Source: Phialocephala subalpina
Taxonomy: Eukaryota; Ascomycota; Leotiomycetes; Helotiales; Mollisiaceae
Assembly (NCBI GenBank): GCA_900073065.1
Contig: FJOG01000077.1
Coordinates: 10,031-35,442, forward strand
Direction of reading: 5' to 3'
DNA: 25,412 nt
Below, one piece after another: positions 1-11,068 of the stretch (position 1 is its first letter; the number at the start of each line of letters is the position of its first letter). Both the position numbers and the translations under genes were made by a program. The notes under the pieces are model-generated. The model was not told the DNA's origin. It saw nothing but the letters and a program-made list of their open reading frames with translations, and did no database searches.

Positions 1-844
1 CTTTTTGTTCCCTATGGGCGAAGCAGGTCGACTAGCTATAATATGGCTAGTGTGATGGCAAGCCTCTCGGCATTGGGGCTGACCAGAAATGCAAGAGTAT
101 TCAAGGCGGAAACCGATTTCGTTAGCTATTGATGGGTGTCTAAACGGTTCAGGTCAACGTGAGCTGAGAATTTACATAACAGATCTGTCAGATGATAAGT
201 GGGTCCGTCTGTTGATCCTTACTTTACGTGTATTATATCCTCTCCTTTCCTCTCTTTTCATAGGAATCAATCAGATCTAATTTGGCATCTCACAAGATCT
301 ATGAACCAGAAATGTCCTCGGCTACTATTGCCGTTCTCAAAATCAGCTACACTAAGGCTAAAATATTTTTGTAACCTTAGGCACCAAGGGTTGTTTGTGC
401 CATTCCGGCTTTTGAGCTTGCTCTGGAATGCATGTTGAATCATACATTCGTATATATTATCACGTGCAAATATATTTCCCCTTCGAATAAAAGCAGTTAT
501 ACTTACCAACCGAATATAGAACGAAAATTGAAGGATTAGAGTTTAATTACCGTAGAAATTATGCTCAGCTTCCTCCAATAGATCAAGAAGCTACTTCGAG
601 CTGCATGTTGCAGGAACAGTTTCTGGTCACGTGCCAACCCAAAATTCGCAAAGGAGAGAAACTTCTCCGTAATATGTCAAGGAGAAATGATGAACAAAGT
701 CAAGTCACAAAAATGAAGAGAAGCAGATTGAATGCCCATATAAAGACATAATTACACATATCATAACATACAAATGGTATCGTTTTTGCCACCATCCCAT
801 CACCTATAACCCCAAAATCCTCTCCCTAACCTAACATTGATCTC
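1..844. other. Intergenic region, no supported gene
   Basis: Only short overlapping reading frames on both strands are present, none with a recognisable domain or with splice signals linking it to another exon. Two CACGTG hexamers lie at 461-466 and 628-633. The right part is the 3' flank of the cysteine-rich gene that ends at 845. I see no tRNA or other RNA gene here. Confidence 0.6.
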
Positions 845-3447
845 TCAAACCTCACAAGCATCATCTTCATCACCGACGCTCTTCTCTGGCTCAGAAGAGT
901 AAACTGGGAGAGTGACTCCGGTGCTGGTACCAGTCACAGTTGGGATGATTGACTCGGCGCTGGTAGCGGAAGCGAAGGCGTAGCTGGATGTTGAGTTTGC
1001 GTAGATTGGGGCAGCAGCGCTTGAAGAAGCTGGGAATCCGGAGCTAGCGACACCGGTGGAGAGAACCGGGAGAGAGAATCCCGAACTCGTAGCGAACGCA
1101 CCCTTGGTGGAGAAGATTCCAGTCGAGTTTGCAGAAGCGGTCGGCACCCCACTAACAACTCCCGTAGGCTTGATGCTGAAAACCGAGCTCGTCAAGTTCA
1201 AACTCGCGGTCTTGGAAGGGAACGCTGAAGTAGAGTTGATCATCGCAGTAGCGTTAACGATAGCGGTAGCGTTAGTTGTGATGTTGGTGTTTTGAACTGG
1301 GTCAAGGCAGCTGTTGTACATGGAATCGCACATAGAGACGAGAGTCAAATCGCCGGAGGAACGGCAAGTGTCGTCAGCGGTTGCGCATTTGTTTTTGCAT
1401 TGTGCGTAGTAGGAGTTGCAGACGTTGTCGGCTTCTCCGGTGGCATCGCAGGCGGTGTATTCGGTTGCGCAGTCAGCGCCGGTTGCGATGGTGTCGTTGG
1501 CGGAGAAGGAGACGAGGCAGCTGTCGTAGAGGTTGAGGCAGGCTGGGGCGGTGGAGTTGTCGCCGCTGGAGTTGCAGGTGTCGTAGACTTCGGCGCATTT
1601 GTTCTTGCATTGAGCTATTCGGGGTCAGCAAGCAAGTTCAAAACATTTTGAGGAAGAGACGGAATTTTTCTCAGAAAATTGGACTCACCATTGTCAGCAG
1701 AGCAAGTGTTGTCAGCTCCATCACAGGACAAGTATTCAGCAACACAGTCCTCTCCAATAGCAGCTTTAGCGACAGTGAAATCAACCAAGCAGCTATCGTA
1801 CTGCTTCTGGCATCCAGCCGAAAGAGCCTCGTCCCCACTAGTTTCACAAGTATCGCGAGCCACAGCACAGGTGTTCTTGCATTGTGCAAGGTTAGCGAGA
1901 CAGGTGTTGTCATCGTCGTCGCATTCCAAGTAGGCGGAAGCGCAATCTTGCTTGGTTTGGACGGCAGTGAGGTCGACAAGGCAGTCATCGTATTGGAGCA
2001 AGCATTCGGCGTCAAGAGATGAGTCGCCGGAGGATCGGCAGGCATCGTAGGAAGTGGAGCAGGTGTTTTTGCATTGAGCGTTATTGGCGGAGCACCTGTA
2101 TCAAAATCAGTGAGTATTCTCTAATATCGTAGGAGGGCTGCATCTAGAAAATGACTTACGTGTTGTCGGCATCATCACAAGACATGTATTTTGAAACACA
2201 GTCCTCTCCAGTGGTAGTGGTGTTGGTGTCCCAAGCGAAGGAAACGAGGCAGTTGTTGTACTGGTTCAAGCAAGGAGCAGCGAGAGTCGAATCTCCACTG
2301 CTAAGACAGGTGCTGTAAGAAGTAGCACAGTTGGTCTTGCAAGTAGCCATACCAGCGGAGCAAGTGTTGTCAGCAGTTCCATCATTCTCGCAATCGGTGT
2401 ACGAGGTAACGCAGTCTGTTTGGCCTGGAACGGCATCGAAGGAGACAAGGCAGTTGTCGTATTGGGTCATGCATGCAGCATCGTCGGCATCTCCGCTGGA
2501 AAGACATGTTGAGTAACTGGTAGAGCACTTGTCCTTGCACTGAGCGCTGACGGATGCACAAGTGTTGGCCTCGGTACCATTGATATTGCAAGTCGTGAAG
2601 AGAGTGACACAGTCGGTTGAGGTGGAGGTGGTGAACGAATCTAAGCAATAATTGTATTGTCCCATACATTGGGTATTGTTCGAGGCGCCGCTGGAGAGAC
2701 AAGTTCCGTAGATGACGGAGCATTTATCCTTGCACTGAGCATTGTATCTGAAGAAGTTAGCCGTCGCTTCTACTCATATCCAAATCTCCACATACGAGTT
2801 GCAAGTGTTGTCTGCCTCTCCAGAGTCGTGGCAGTCGTTGAAGTAGGCAACACAGTCAATACCAGTTCCGGCAGTCGCAGCATTGAATACGCTGAAGGAG
2901 TCGAGGCAGTTGTTGTACTGGGTCATGCATGCCTCAGAGTCGGCGTCACCGCTGGTAAGACAAGTTCCATATATCGTAGAGCATTTATCTTTGCATTGTG
3001 CATTGTATCTGAAGAGGTTGGAATTAGCATTTGGTCCGACAGGGGCAGATGGGATGCAAGCCATGATTTGCGAACGGAATTTCCCCATAAAATGGCGACA
3101 TATCTGGGGAACGTCACTTACGAATTACAAGTATTATCTGCAGTTCCATTGTCGTGACAGCCGCTGAAAAGCGATACACAATCCTTTCCGGCCGAGTTGG
3201 CGGCAGTCGTAAAAATCGTGAATGCATCCAAACAACTGTTGTAGCTGCTCATGCATGCCGCATCGCCCAATCCACTTTCGAGACAGCTACCGTAGGAATT
3301 GGCACAAGTGTTCTTGCATTTCGCGTTGTCGCTTTCGCATGTGTTGTCGGCTCCTCCATTATCCAAACAAGACTGATAAGATGTGACGCAGTCGGTCGCG
3401 GTCGCGAGAGCCGCAAACCCCAAAACAGCGGGAATGATGACCCTCAT
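845..3447 (-). CDS. Secreted protein of nine tandem eight-cysteine modules with Ser/Thr-rich tail
   Basis: Predicted exons on the minus strand are 3447-3122, 3008-2796, 2747-2160, 2095-1689 and 1614-845, giving 767 residues. The first ATG, at 3447, opens a signal peptide (MRVIIPAVLGFAALATA). Nine modules of about 66 residues follow (about 20-613). Each has eight cysteines spaced C-x6-C-x6/9-C-x6-C-x3-C-x6-C-x9-11-C-x6-C, with recurring DNTC, AQCK, SYxxCLSSGD and QYNNCL words. The last ~154 residues are Ser/Thr/Ala-rich with several N-glycosylation sequons. They end in an acidic segment (VGDEDDACEV) with no hydrophobic GPI-type tail, so secretion rather than anchoring is inferred. All introns have GT..AG ends and sit in equivalent parts of modules 2, 3, 6 and 8. 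I do not recognise a named family. A wall-associated or host/environment-facing role is possible but unproven. No other gene here appears to be co-organised with it. Confidence 0.85.
3009..3121 (-). other. Intron 1 of the cysteine-module gene
   Basis: Donor GTAAGT at 3121-3116 and acceptor CTTCAG ending at 3009. It splits a serine codon (phase 2) just after the third cysteine of module 2. At 113 bp it is the longest intron in the window. The in-frame TAA directly after the donor shows that it must be removed for the repeat reading frame to continue. Confidence 0.85.
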
Positions 3448-5093
3448 TATGTATATTATAAGCAAATAACGAAAGATTAACGATAGTGGTCCGAAAAATC
3501 GGAAATGACTGACGAATTGGTCGGAACAGAGAGAGAACGACGAGAGAAGAAGAAAAGAAGAAGAATGGAAGGCATCGCGCGCGCTTTAAGAAAAGGGAAT
3601 TTGGACGATATCGCCCCACCAAAAATAAAGTAGTCGGTTCCTGGCTTGGACGGGTTGGTCTGCGGTGGAGTCTTTACGAGCTTGGAAATGGAAGTTCGCT
3701 GTTTTTGAAGTCTGTTCAGTGGAGATCTGAGCAAGGATGACCTGATAAGGGGCTCAACGGGCAAGCAACATGCTGGAAATGTGGTGGAAATGGACATCGA
3801 GGAAGTCAATACGTGGCACTCGAACCATGTCGATGGGAATGTTGGAGACAGAGGCAGAGATTATATTTTATTTTATTTTATTTTAGGAGGAAAACTCGTC
3901 GCGTTCGATCGAGGTTGATGGGATAAAGTTAGCAGCAATAAAGTTGATCCGCGGGAGATACGAGCCAAATACGGTACCCCTGGCTAATCCAAACTTGGAA
4001 AGGGGTGAAGTCCGTGCCGAGATGTGCCGAGGTGATCACGTGGAGACTCAGCCGCCTGATCTTTCCCCACTTGAGCTCTCCCTTTCGTCTTCTCTCATCA
4101 AACCCATCAAACCCATCAAACTCCAACATCAACCACCAAAGACGAAACACTTCTAAATTTGTTCGGTTCTTGTTCGCTGCTTGAGCGATTGGCTTCTTTT
4201 ACGAGAGTCATGGTCCCAAAGGCCTGGGCATGCAAATATCTAGGCTCGTACAAGGTCTGGGCCGCCCGGTGTGGTCGCACAGATCTCCAAGTGGAGGAGG
4301 GACAACACGATATATTTTCTCCGCCCCTAGCTTTTCGTCCCAACTTCTATCACATGGAATCAAGACTCGATCAGAGGAATGTCGCTGCCATAACTTCATG
4401 ATGAGATGCCTGGTCAACATCCCAGCCGGGGCCACCTGCCGAGAAAGCCTGAGTTCTGTTTCGTTGCTTTCTTTTGCTGAACATCGAAACATTTCAAGGC
4501 AATTTGCATCATGCGACACAGTGCCGACGATGATATCCAATCAATGCTTCATACCTTCAGCTGGGTTTACTCCGTCGTCTCCTACTGATCGGGTCATTCC
4601 GAGAGGTTAAATGCAGTGGCTTTTTATAACGATTTTAATTTGTGTACAGGTCAGGCTGAGTTTGCGTTACCACCGACAACATGCATTCAAATCAAGAGAT
4701 GCATCAACCACCAGTCCTAAAAGTGCCACGATAAGGGTTTCCTTTCGCGGCACATAGCCACTCGTGGTTTCTGGCCGCGATGCCGGGAGTTGCCAACGTC
4801 AACGTTGACGCACTCACACCGCTTGGAACCTTCAGCCCTACAAGAATCACCCAATCAGTCCAATTGATATCAGGGCACCATCGAGTCACCAAAAGCCCCT
4901 GAAGCCTTCACTCACACTGAACAGTCGAACATCGAGCACGCCAGGTTGCCACATTTCTGAAGAATTAAAAAGCCTTCTCGGTCGGCGTACCGCTGGAAGG
5001 ATCGGCCGTGTATCATGCCAAAGACGGGAGTACACGAAAGCCAAGCCGGCGAATCTTTGGAGTCCCAGCGAGGCTCGAAAGGAGTGCTGGAAG
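3448..5093. other. Intergenic region between divergently transcribed genes
   Basis: This interval should carry the promoters of the cysteine-module gene (leftward) and the DUF6536 gene (rightward). It holds an A/T pentanucleotide run at 3866-3885, a nonamer-like CATCAAACC repeat at about 4097-4120 and one CACGTG at 4037-4042. Several open frames of 60-130 codons occur (for example plus strand 4230-4610), but they overlap on opposite strands and show no recognisable domain. I do not call any of them a gene. Confidence 0.5.
3866..3885. repeat. (TTTTA)n microsatellite
   Basis: Four uninterrupted TTTTA units lie in the divergent intergenic region, followed by GGAGG. It is a simple-sequence run with no evident function and might serve as a length-variable marker. 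Confidence 0.9.
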
Positions 5094-7513
5094 ATGTCTT
5101 ATGACCACCGACTTCTGTCGCCCACGTCTCCCAGGTCTTCGCGACGTCCAAGTCGGAATCAAAGCATTGAATATGAAGGCATAGAACTGGGGTTGGTGAG
5201 CCCTTTGTGATTCTCTGCGGAGAAAGATAGCTAATTGTCCTAGTCCTTGGAGTTCTTCCTCGCCCGATTACTTCGACCCTCCACCGCAGACTTACCAGAG
5301 CACAGACAAACTTCTCCCTCAGTCGCACATACATTCCTATCAACCATCACCTACAAGATCGACTCCCTCTATACATGGCAGAGATGGTGGCTGGGAAGGA
5401 TGGAAGCTTGGTGCACTTCTGTGTGTAATCGTGGTCGCCGCGGCTCTAATTCTCAATGTCGTAGTAACAGCGTGGGCAGCATCAAATTTCGGAATATCAG
5501 GAGGGATTGGGACTATCCGCCGGGCCGCGTGCGGCACCATTAAACGAGAAGGCCTTTGGTTGCATATCGGGATCAACATACTCAGTACAATGATGCTCGG
5601 GGCAAGCAATTATTACATGCAGTGCTTGTGCTCGCCGACGAGGCAGGAGGTTGAGAAAGCGCACGCGAAACGGCAGTGGCTAGATGTTGGGATTCAGAGC
5701 TTCCGAAACCTCACTCATATCAAGCGACCTAAAATGATCCTCTGGCTCCTTCTTGCTGCGAGCTCTATTCCTCTCCACTTAATGTACGTGAACCCGTGGG
5801 TCATTCTATGATAGCACTGACGGCGACCAGGTTTAACTCGGCAATCTTCGTCAGTCTGACTGCCAACGAGTATACCGTAGCTGCTGTCTCCGAGGATTTT
5901 GTCAATGGTGTTAACTGGACGTTACCTAGCGCTGATACATTTCACCAATCAATCATCAGTCAAATGCAGCAAAACATCTCGAGCTATGAGAAGCTAGATC
6001 CGCCAGCATGTATCAAGGAGTACGGCGTCGACTATCTCTCTGACAGGAGGCATGTTCTTGCCGTTGTCTCGGGCCATTTTGCCAACCCTCTCCTGGGCTT
6101 TCTCGACTGGGACTACGATGGATCGCTAAACTCTTGGGTCTGTGGAACGTCAGAAGGTCCAAACTTGACGCTCGAGACCATATCGATTGACAACTTTGAC
6201 TGCTCCATCCCAGTTGCCTTGGAAAACGATACATGGCTTATGGCGGATCAACCAGTTGAATATTGCCTCAGCCAGAAAGTCCTGGATCGGTGCAGACTTC
6301 AATTCGCAATACCGATCATGGTAGTGGTCCTAGTTTGCAACGCTATCAAGCTCATATGCATGATCATCACCCTTTGGAAGTTCAATGAACCTACATTTGT
6401 AACTTTGGGAGACGCTCTCGGTGGTCTGCTTGAAGACCCGGATCGGCATACAGTTGGGATGTGTACGGCGACGAAACAAGACTTCTTGGATGGAGCTTGG
6501 CCTGATAGGGAGCCGAAGAGATGGATTAGCAAGCGACACTTTCGATTTGAAGCCGTGGGATTGAGGCGTTGGGTTCTGTCAAATGCTTTGTGAGTCGGAC
6601 ATGCTGGAATCTCTAGTCCTAGCTGACCTCAGGATAGCTGTGCACTAACGGTCATCGCGTTATCTATCATGCTTCGTTTCGCGATTGCGAATACTACGAC
6701 TGCGTAAGTGCTCCTAGGCGGTTTCAACTGCTTCGTGCTGATATTCTCCAGGAGTGATATAACGACCCTGTGGAACCTAGGATTTGGCACAGTTACCCCA
6801 AGCTCCTTGATCCGTTGGAGCACTCCAGTATTCGGCAGCCCAGGTCTCATCAAGAACGTTCTGCTGGCAAACTCTCCCCAGATCATCTTGTCCCTTCTAT
6901 GTAAGGACTCTCGGGAATTTTCTAGGCGACTACCGCTGACGACAAGACAGACATCGCATGCAATAGACTCTACACCTGCATGTCCTTCTCGAAAGAATGG
7001 CATGATCTCACATATCATCGTCGCTCACTTCGAGTGACCTCCCCCCGAGGAGAACAACGCTCCACCTACTTTCTATCCCTTCCCTACCGCTACCTAGGTC
7101 CAATCTTGATACTCTCTGTTGCAACTCACTGGATCCTCTCACAAAGCCTCTTCCTAGTCGCAATCGACGTCTACGACGAAGACGGAAACTTCGATCCCTC
7201 ACAATCAATCCTATCCTGTGGCTTTTCATGCATAGCACTCATCTTCTTGATAGGGATCGGATGGTTGGTACTCTTAGCTGGAGTCGGAATGGGCTTGAGA
7301 CGATATGAGCCAGGAATGCCGCTCGCTGGGAGCTGTAGTGCTGCCCTGAGTGCTGCTTGTCATCCGCCGACGGATGAAGTAGGTGTGGCGCTGGTGCCTG
7401 TGAAATGGGGAGTCACCAGTGTTGAGCATGGTGTTGGACATTGTGCCTTGAGCGGGCGATATGTTAGTCCGCCTGTCACAGGGAGGAGATATCAAGGTCA
7501 GGTTAATAATTGA
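5094..7513 (+). CDS. Multi-pass membrane protein, DUF6536-type family
   Basis: Proposed exons are 5094-5191, 5244-5783, 5831-6589, 6638-6703, 6752-6900 and 6951-7513 (724 residues). After a polar Ser/Pro/Arg-rich N-terminus beginning MSYDHRLLSP, hydrophobic segments start at about residue 89 (GALLCVIVVAAALILNVVV). A conserved-looking block follows (NFGISGGIGTI, then a segment around NYYMQCLCSPTR). Further membrane segments include LWLLLAASSIPLHLMFNSAIF, FAIPIMVVVLVCNAIKLICM and YLGPILILSVATHWILSQSL. This arrangement matches my knowledge of the fungal DUF6536 family, whose function is unknown. Introns 2-5 are 47-50 bp with clean splice sites and restore the frame unambiguously. The first intron is less certain: the donor may be 5192 (GTTGGT, with acceptor 5243) or 5196 (GTGAGC, with acceptor 5289). 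It lies head-to-tail with the phospholipase D gene. Confidence 0.8.
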
Positions 7514-7970
7514 ATTTCGGAGAATTCCCAGAGCTGGACTCGGGACTTATTTTCTATCAATCAGAAAAGGGAGAAGACAGACATTCTGTCAAATGCTCTG
7601 GGCCTTGCCTCGTGCTCGGCGTCAACCACGTGAACAAAACACCTGATACATGAAAATGACCCGCAAAATGATTGGTTGTCAACGCATGTGGCTTTTTAGC
7701 TCCGCCACCTCCTGTTCTCACCACACACGCTTCGGATTGCCGCAGCCAAGAGGATGCATGAAACCAAATTTAAGTAACAGGCTGAAGAGCAGGGCTGAGA
7801 AGCGTCGCACCATCAGGGAAAGCATTATCGACTTCATTTTCATAAAGCTTCATTATTACGAGTGAATGTTATCGATGATTCAAAATCGCATATCTTGAGT
7901 TTCCCCATCTTTGGCTTTCTCACCAATATCAACATTACGCGTCTACATCAACCCCGCCAACATCATCAAG
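7514..7970 (+). promoter_or_regulatory. Intergenic/promoter region of the phospholipase D gene
   Basis: This 457-bp gap lies between two rightward genes. It contains CACGTG at 7627-7632 and an inverted CCAAT (ATTGG) at about 7671, roughly 340 and 300 bp upstream of the phospholipase D start. The sequence just before the ATG (ATCATCAAG) is a normal fungal start context. Short open frames here have no recognisable content. Binding by any factor is inference only. Confidence 0.4.
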
Positions 7971-10797
7971 ATGTCCTTCTTCAGCGACGTCAAAGAATCC
8001 CTCCACACCTTCACCTCCGGCATCAAGAAAGAAATCAACCAAATATCCGACGCCATCGAAGCTGAGAAACACTCACACACCAACATCGGCGAAGAATGCC
8101 ACCGTCTTCATATCCATCATCAAGATAACCGCTTCCATAGCTTTGCGCCACCGAGAACGGGCAATGATGCGAAGTGGTTTGTGGATGGGTGCGGGTATTT
8201 CTGGGCTGTGAGCATTGCTATCGAGGAGGCTAGAGAAAGTATTTGGATTTTGGATTGGTGGTTGAGTCCTGGTATGTCTTCCGGAAGCTCCAGAAGAGGA
8301 GGGACATTGAGGATGGTCAGCTGACTAAAGATAGAATTGTATCTGAGGAGACCTCCATCTGAAAATGAGAACTACAGAATCGACCGTATGCTCCTTGCCG
8401 CTGCCGAGCGAGGCGTCAAAGTCAACGTCATCGTCTATAAAGAAGTCGCCGCAGTCCTGACACGTGAGCTCCTCCACCCCCCTTCAACTCACAGCTTCCT
8501 AACACTCTCCCAGTCTGCTCCGAACATACCAAACACGCCCTCGAACTCCATCCCAACATCGCCTGTTTCAGACACCCAGACCACTCTCCATCCGGCCAAG
8601 TCCTAGAATCCGAAATCGTGTCAAGCATCAAGAATTTCTCTTTCAAATCCCTAAAGCTAGCTGATATCCCATCCGATGCCTTCAAAGCCCTTTATGGAGT
8701 TAATAACGATGTTGTTCTCTATTGGGCTCATCATGAGAAGCTCTGTCTCATCGACGGGAACATCGCTTTCATGGGCGGTCTCGATATGTGTTTTGGACGA
8801 TGGGATACGAATTCCCATCCCCTCGCCGACGCACATCCCACAGATGTCAGCAAAGCAGTCTTCCCTGGCCAGGATTTCAACAATGCTCGTGTATATGATT
8901 TTGAAGACGTCACGCATTGGGAAAACAACAAGCTTGATAGAACCAAGAACGGAAGGATGGGGTGGTCTGATATCTCTATTTGTTTGAGGGGACCTGTTGT
9001 GGAAGATTTGAGAGCTCATTTCGTGCAGAGATGGAACTACATCTATGAGGAGAAATATGACGTTAGGAAGGATGCGAGATACACCGGCTTGACTCTGGAG
9101 GACATCCCTGATGGATACTATCACGAAGACGGGAAGAATGTCCGTTCGATCCTTGGGGATATCACGAACAGATCAGACGAAGACCCCGACGTCCCATCCG
9201 ACGCACGGCCCCACCGATTCCACCTCCCAGGCGGCAGTGGAAGTATCTTCGATCGAGTCCGCTCTGGATTTTCCGATATTAGTAGAGGATATGGAGGAGG
9301 CTCGCAATACCCCTCTGGAATGTCCATCCAACTCGTCCGCTCCTGCACCCGCTGGTCCCACGGCGTATCGACCGAACACTCCATTGCCAACGCCTACATG
9401 TCCATCATCCGCGACTCTCAACATTTCATCTACATCGAAAATCAATTCTTCATCACAGCAACAGATGACTCTCAACATCCGGTCCGAAACAAGATCGGAG
9501 CTGCGATTGTGGAGAGGATTGTGAGAGCGTGGCAGAATGGGGAGAAGTGGAAGGCGATTGTGTGTATGCCGGCTGTTCCGGCTTTTGCGGGGGATTTGCA
9601 TGCTGATGATTCGCTGGGCACGAGAGCGATTATGGAGTATCAGTATGCGAGTATTTGTAGGGGCGGGCATAGTATTATGGAGGCGGTGGAGAAGGCCGGC
9701 GTTCCAGACGCCAAAGAATACATTAGGTTCTACAACCTCAGAAACTACGACAGGATCAATGCTGGGAGTGCGATGTCTCAGACGGAACAAGCAAGTGGTG
9801 TGGTATACGAAGGAGCAAGAAAGGAGCATGATGATCTTGTTGGTGCTGGTTATGATGGAAGAGGAGAAGGTACTGGTGTTATGCAGGGACAGCAAGCCGA
9901 TGAGTACAATCGGTACCAGCAAGCTGGATCTCAGGTCTCTAATGAGAACGTTCCCGATACAGTCTGTGCTTGCTACATGGACGGTGGACCTTCCATCAGG
10001 GATGTTCCTTGGTCAGGATCCGAAGAAGCAGAGATGAACGCCTTCATCAGCGAAGGTACCTCCCCCCCTCCCCTCCTCATTTCCCACACTAAACTAACAA
10101 CCCAGAACTCTACATCCACTCCAAAGTCCTAATAGCAGACGACCGCGTCGTAATCTGCGGCTCCGCAAACCTAAACGACCGCTCCCAGCTCGGCTACCAC
10201 GACTCTGAAATCGCCGTCGTAATCGAAGATCCCACTCCCATCGACTCCCAAATGAACCACCAACCCTACCAAGCTTCCAAATTCGCCACCTCTCTCCGTC
10301 GTCAACTTTTCCGCAAACATCTTGGTCTTCTCCCGTACCAGGATTTCACGAAGCCGAATGAGAATTTCTTGCCGATTGATAAGGATCCGAATGTTTATGA
10401 TTGGGGCTCCCCAGCCGATATCCTGGTCCGGGATCCTTTGTCACGAGAATTCCATAATCTTTGGAATGGGACGGCGAAAGCGAACACAGAGGTTTTCGCT
10501 AAAGCTTTCCACGTTGTTCCAGCTGATAATGTGACGAATTGGAAGGAGTATGAAGCCTTCTTCCAAGATTTGTTCGTGAGCAAGAGTAAGAAAGATGATA
10601 AGGAGCAGATTCCGGCCAAGTATGAGTATGGACATGTGGTTAAGGAGGAGTTTCCGGGCGGGGTGGGGGAGTTGAAGGAGTGGTTGGATAGGGTGAGGGG
10701 GACGTTGGTGGAGATGCCGTTGCATTTTATGGAGGGGGTGGATTTCGCGGTTGAGGGGTTGAAGTTGAATGCGTTGACTGATGAGGTTTATACTTGA
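7971..10797 (+). CDS. Phospholipase D, short form with two HKD motifs
   Basis: Exons 7971-8271, 8335-8463, 8514-10055 and 10106-10797 give 887 residues. The protein should hydrolyse phosphatidylcholine-type lipids to phosphatidic acid and head group. Both catalytic HxKxxxxD motifs are intact: HEKLCLID at about 217-224 and HSKVLIAD at about 662-669. The second is followed by the usual [17 protein letters not shown] block. There is no PX or PH domain and no signal peptide or membrane segment. It therefore resembles the short, probably cytosolic, peripheral phospholipase D of filamentous fungi rather than the long Spo14-type enzyme. All three introns (50-63 bp) have GT..AG ends, and removing each one joins conserved sequence (for example [11 protein letters not shown] and FISE/LYIHSK). 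The N-terminal segment around residues 5-35 is helical and charged. No truncation or frameshift is seen. Confidence 0.93.
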
Positions 10798-11068
10798 TGA
10801 GGTTATAGGGATATGAGGGCATGATTGAATGGATGGAAATCTGGAAATGAGCAGTGAGGATTTTAAGGCGTTGGATTTGAGTGATTCGGATGAGCTTTCC
10901 TTTGGCGGTGTGCGTGATATCCGCTTTCCACGTTCCAACCAAGTTCGGTGTAGTGGACCTTGCATATAATTCGCAAGTCAAGGGCTTCTGGATTGCCATT
11001 TCTCGTTCTACACTTTTCTTCTTCTCCTCCCTCTAACCCCAATGTCGCCCTCCTATGTGGGACAATAA
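10798..11068. other. Convergent 3' intergenic region
   Basis: This is the 271-bp gap between the 3' ends of the rightward phospholipase D gene and the leftward PAN-like gene. It presumably carries both 3' untranslated regions and polyadenylation signals. I see no gene in it. Confidence 0.6.

Noticed and set aside
1292..2022. Plus-strand Val/Gly-rich frames opposite the cysteine-module gene
   Set aside because: They are shadows produced by the repeated Cys/Thr/Asn codons on the minus strand. They contain no start context or domain of their own.
3780..3860. GGTTCGAGT on the minus strand resembling a tRNA B box
   Set aside because: The flanking bases do not form a T-arm stem, and no matching A box or acceptor stem is present.
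4912..5343. Minus-strand open frame of 143 codons
   Set aside because: It is antisense to the first exons of the DUF6536-type gene, has an ordinary-looking but unrecognisable sequence, and lacks supporting splice or domain evidence.
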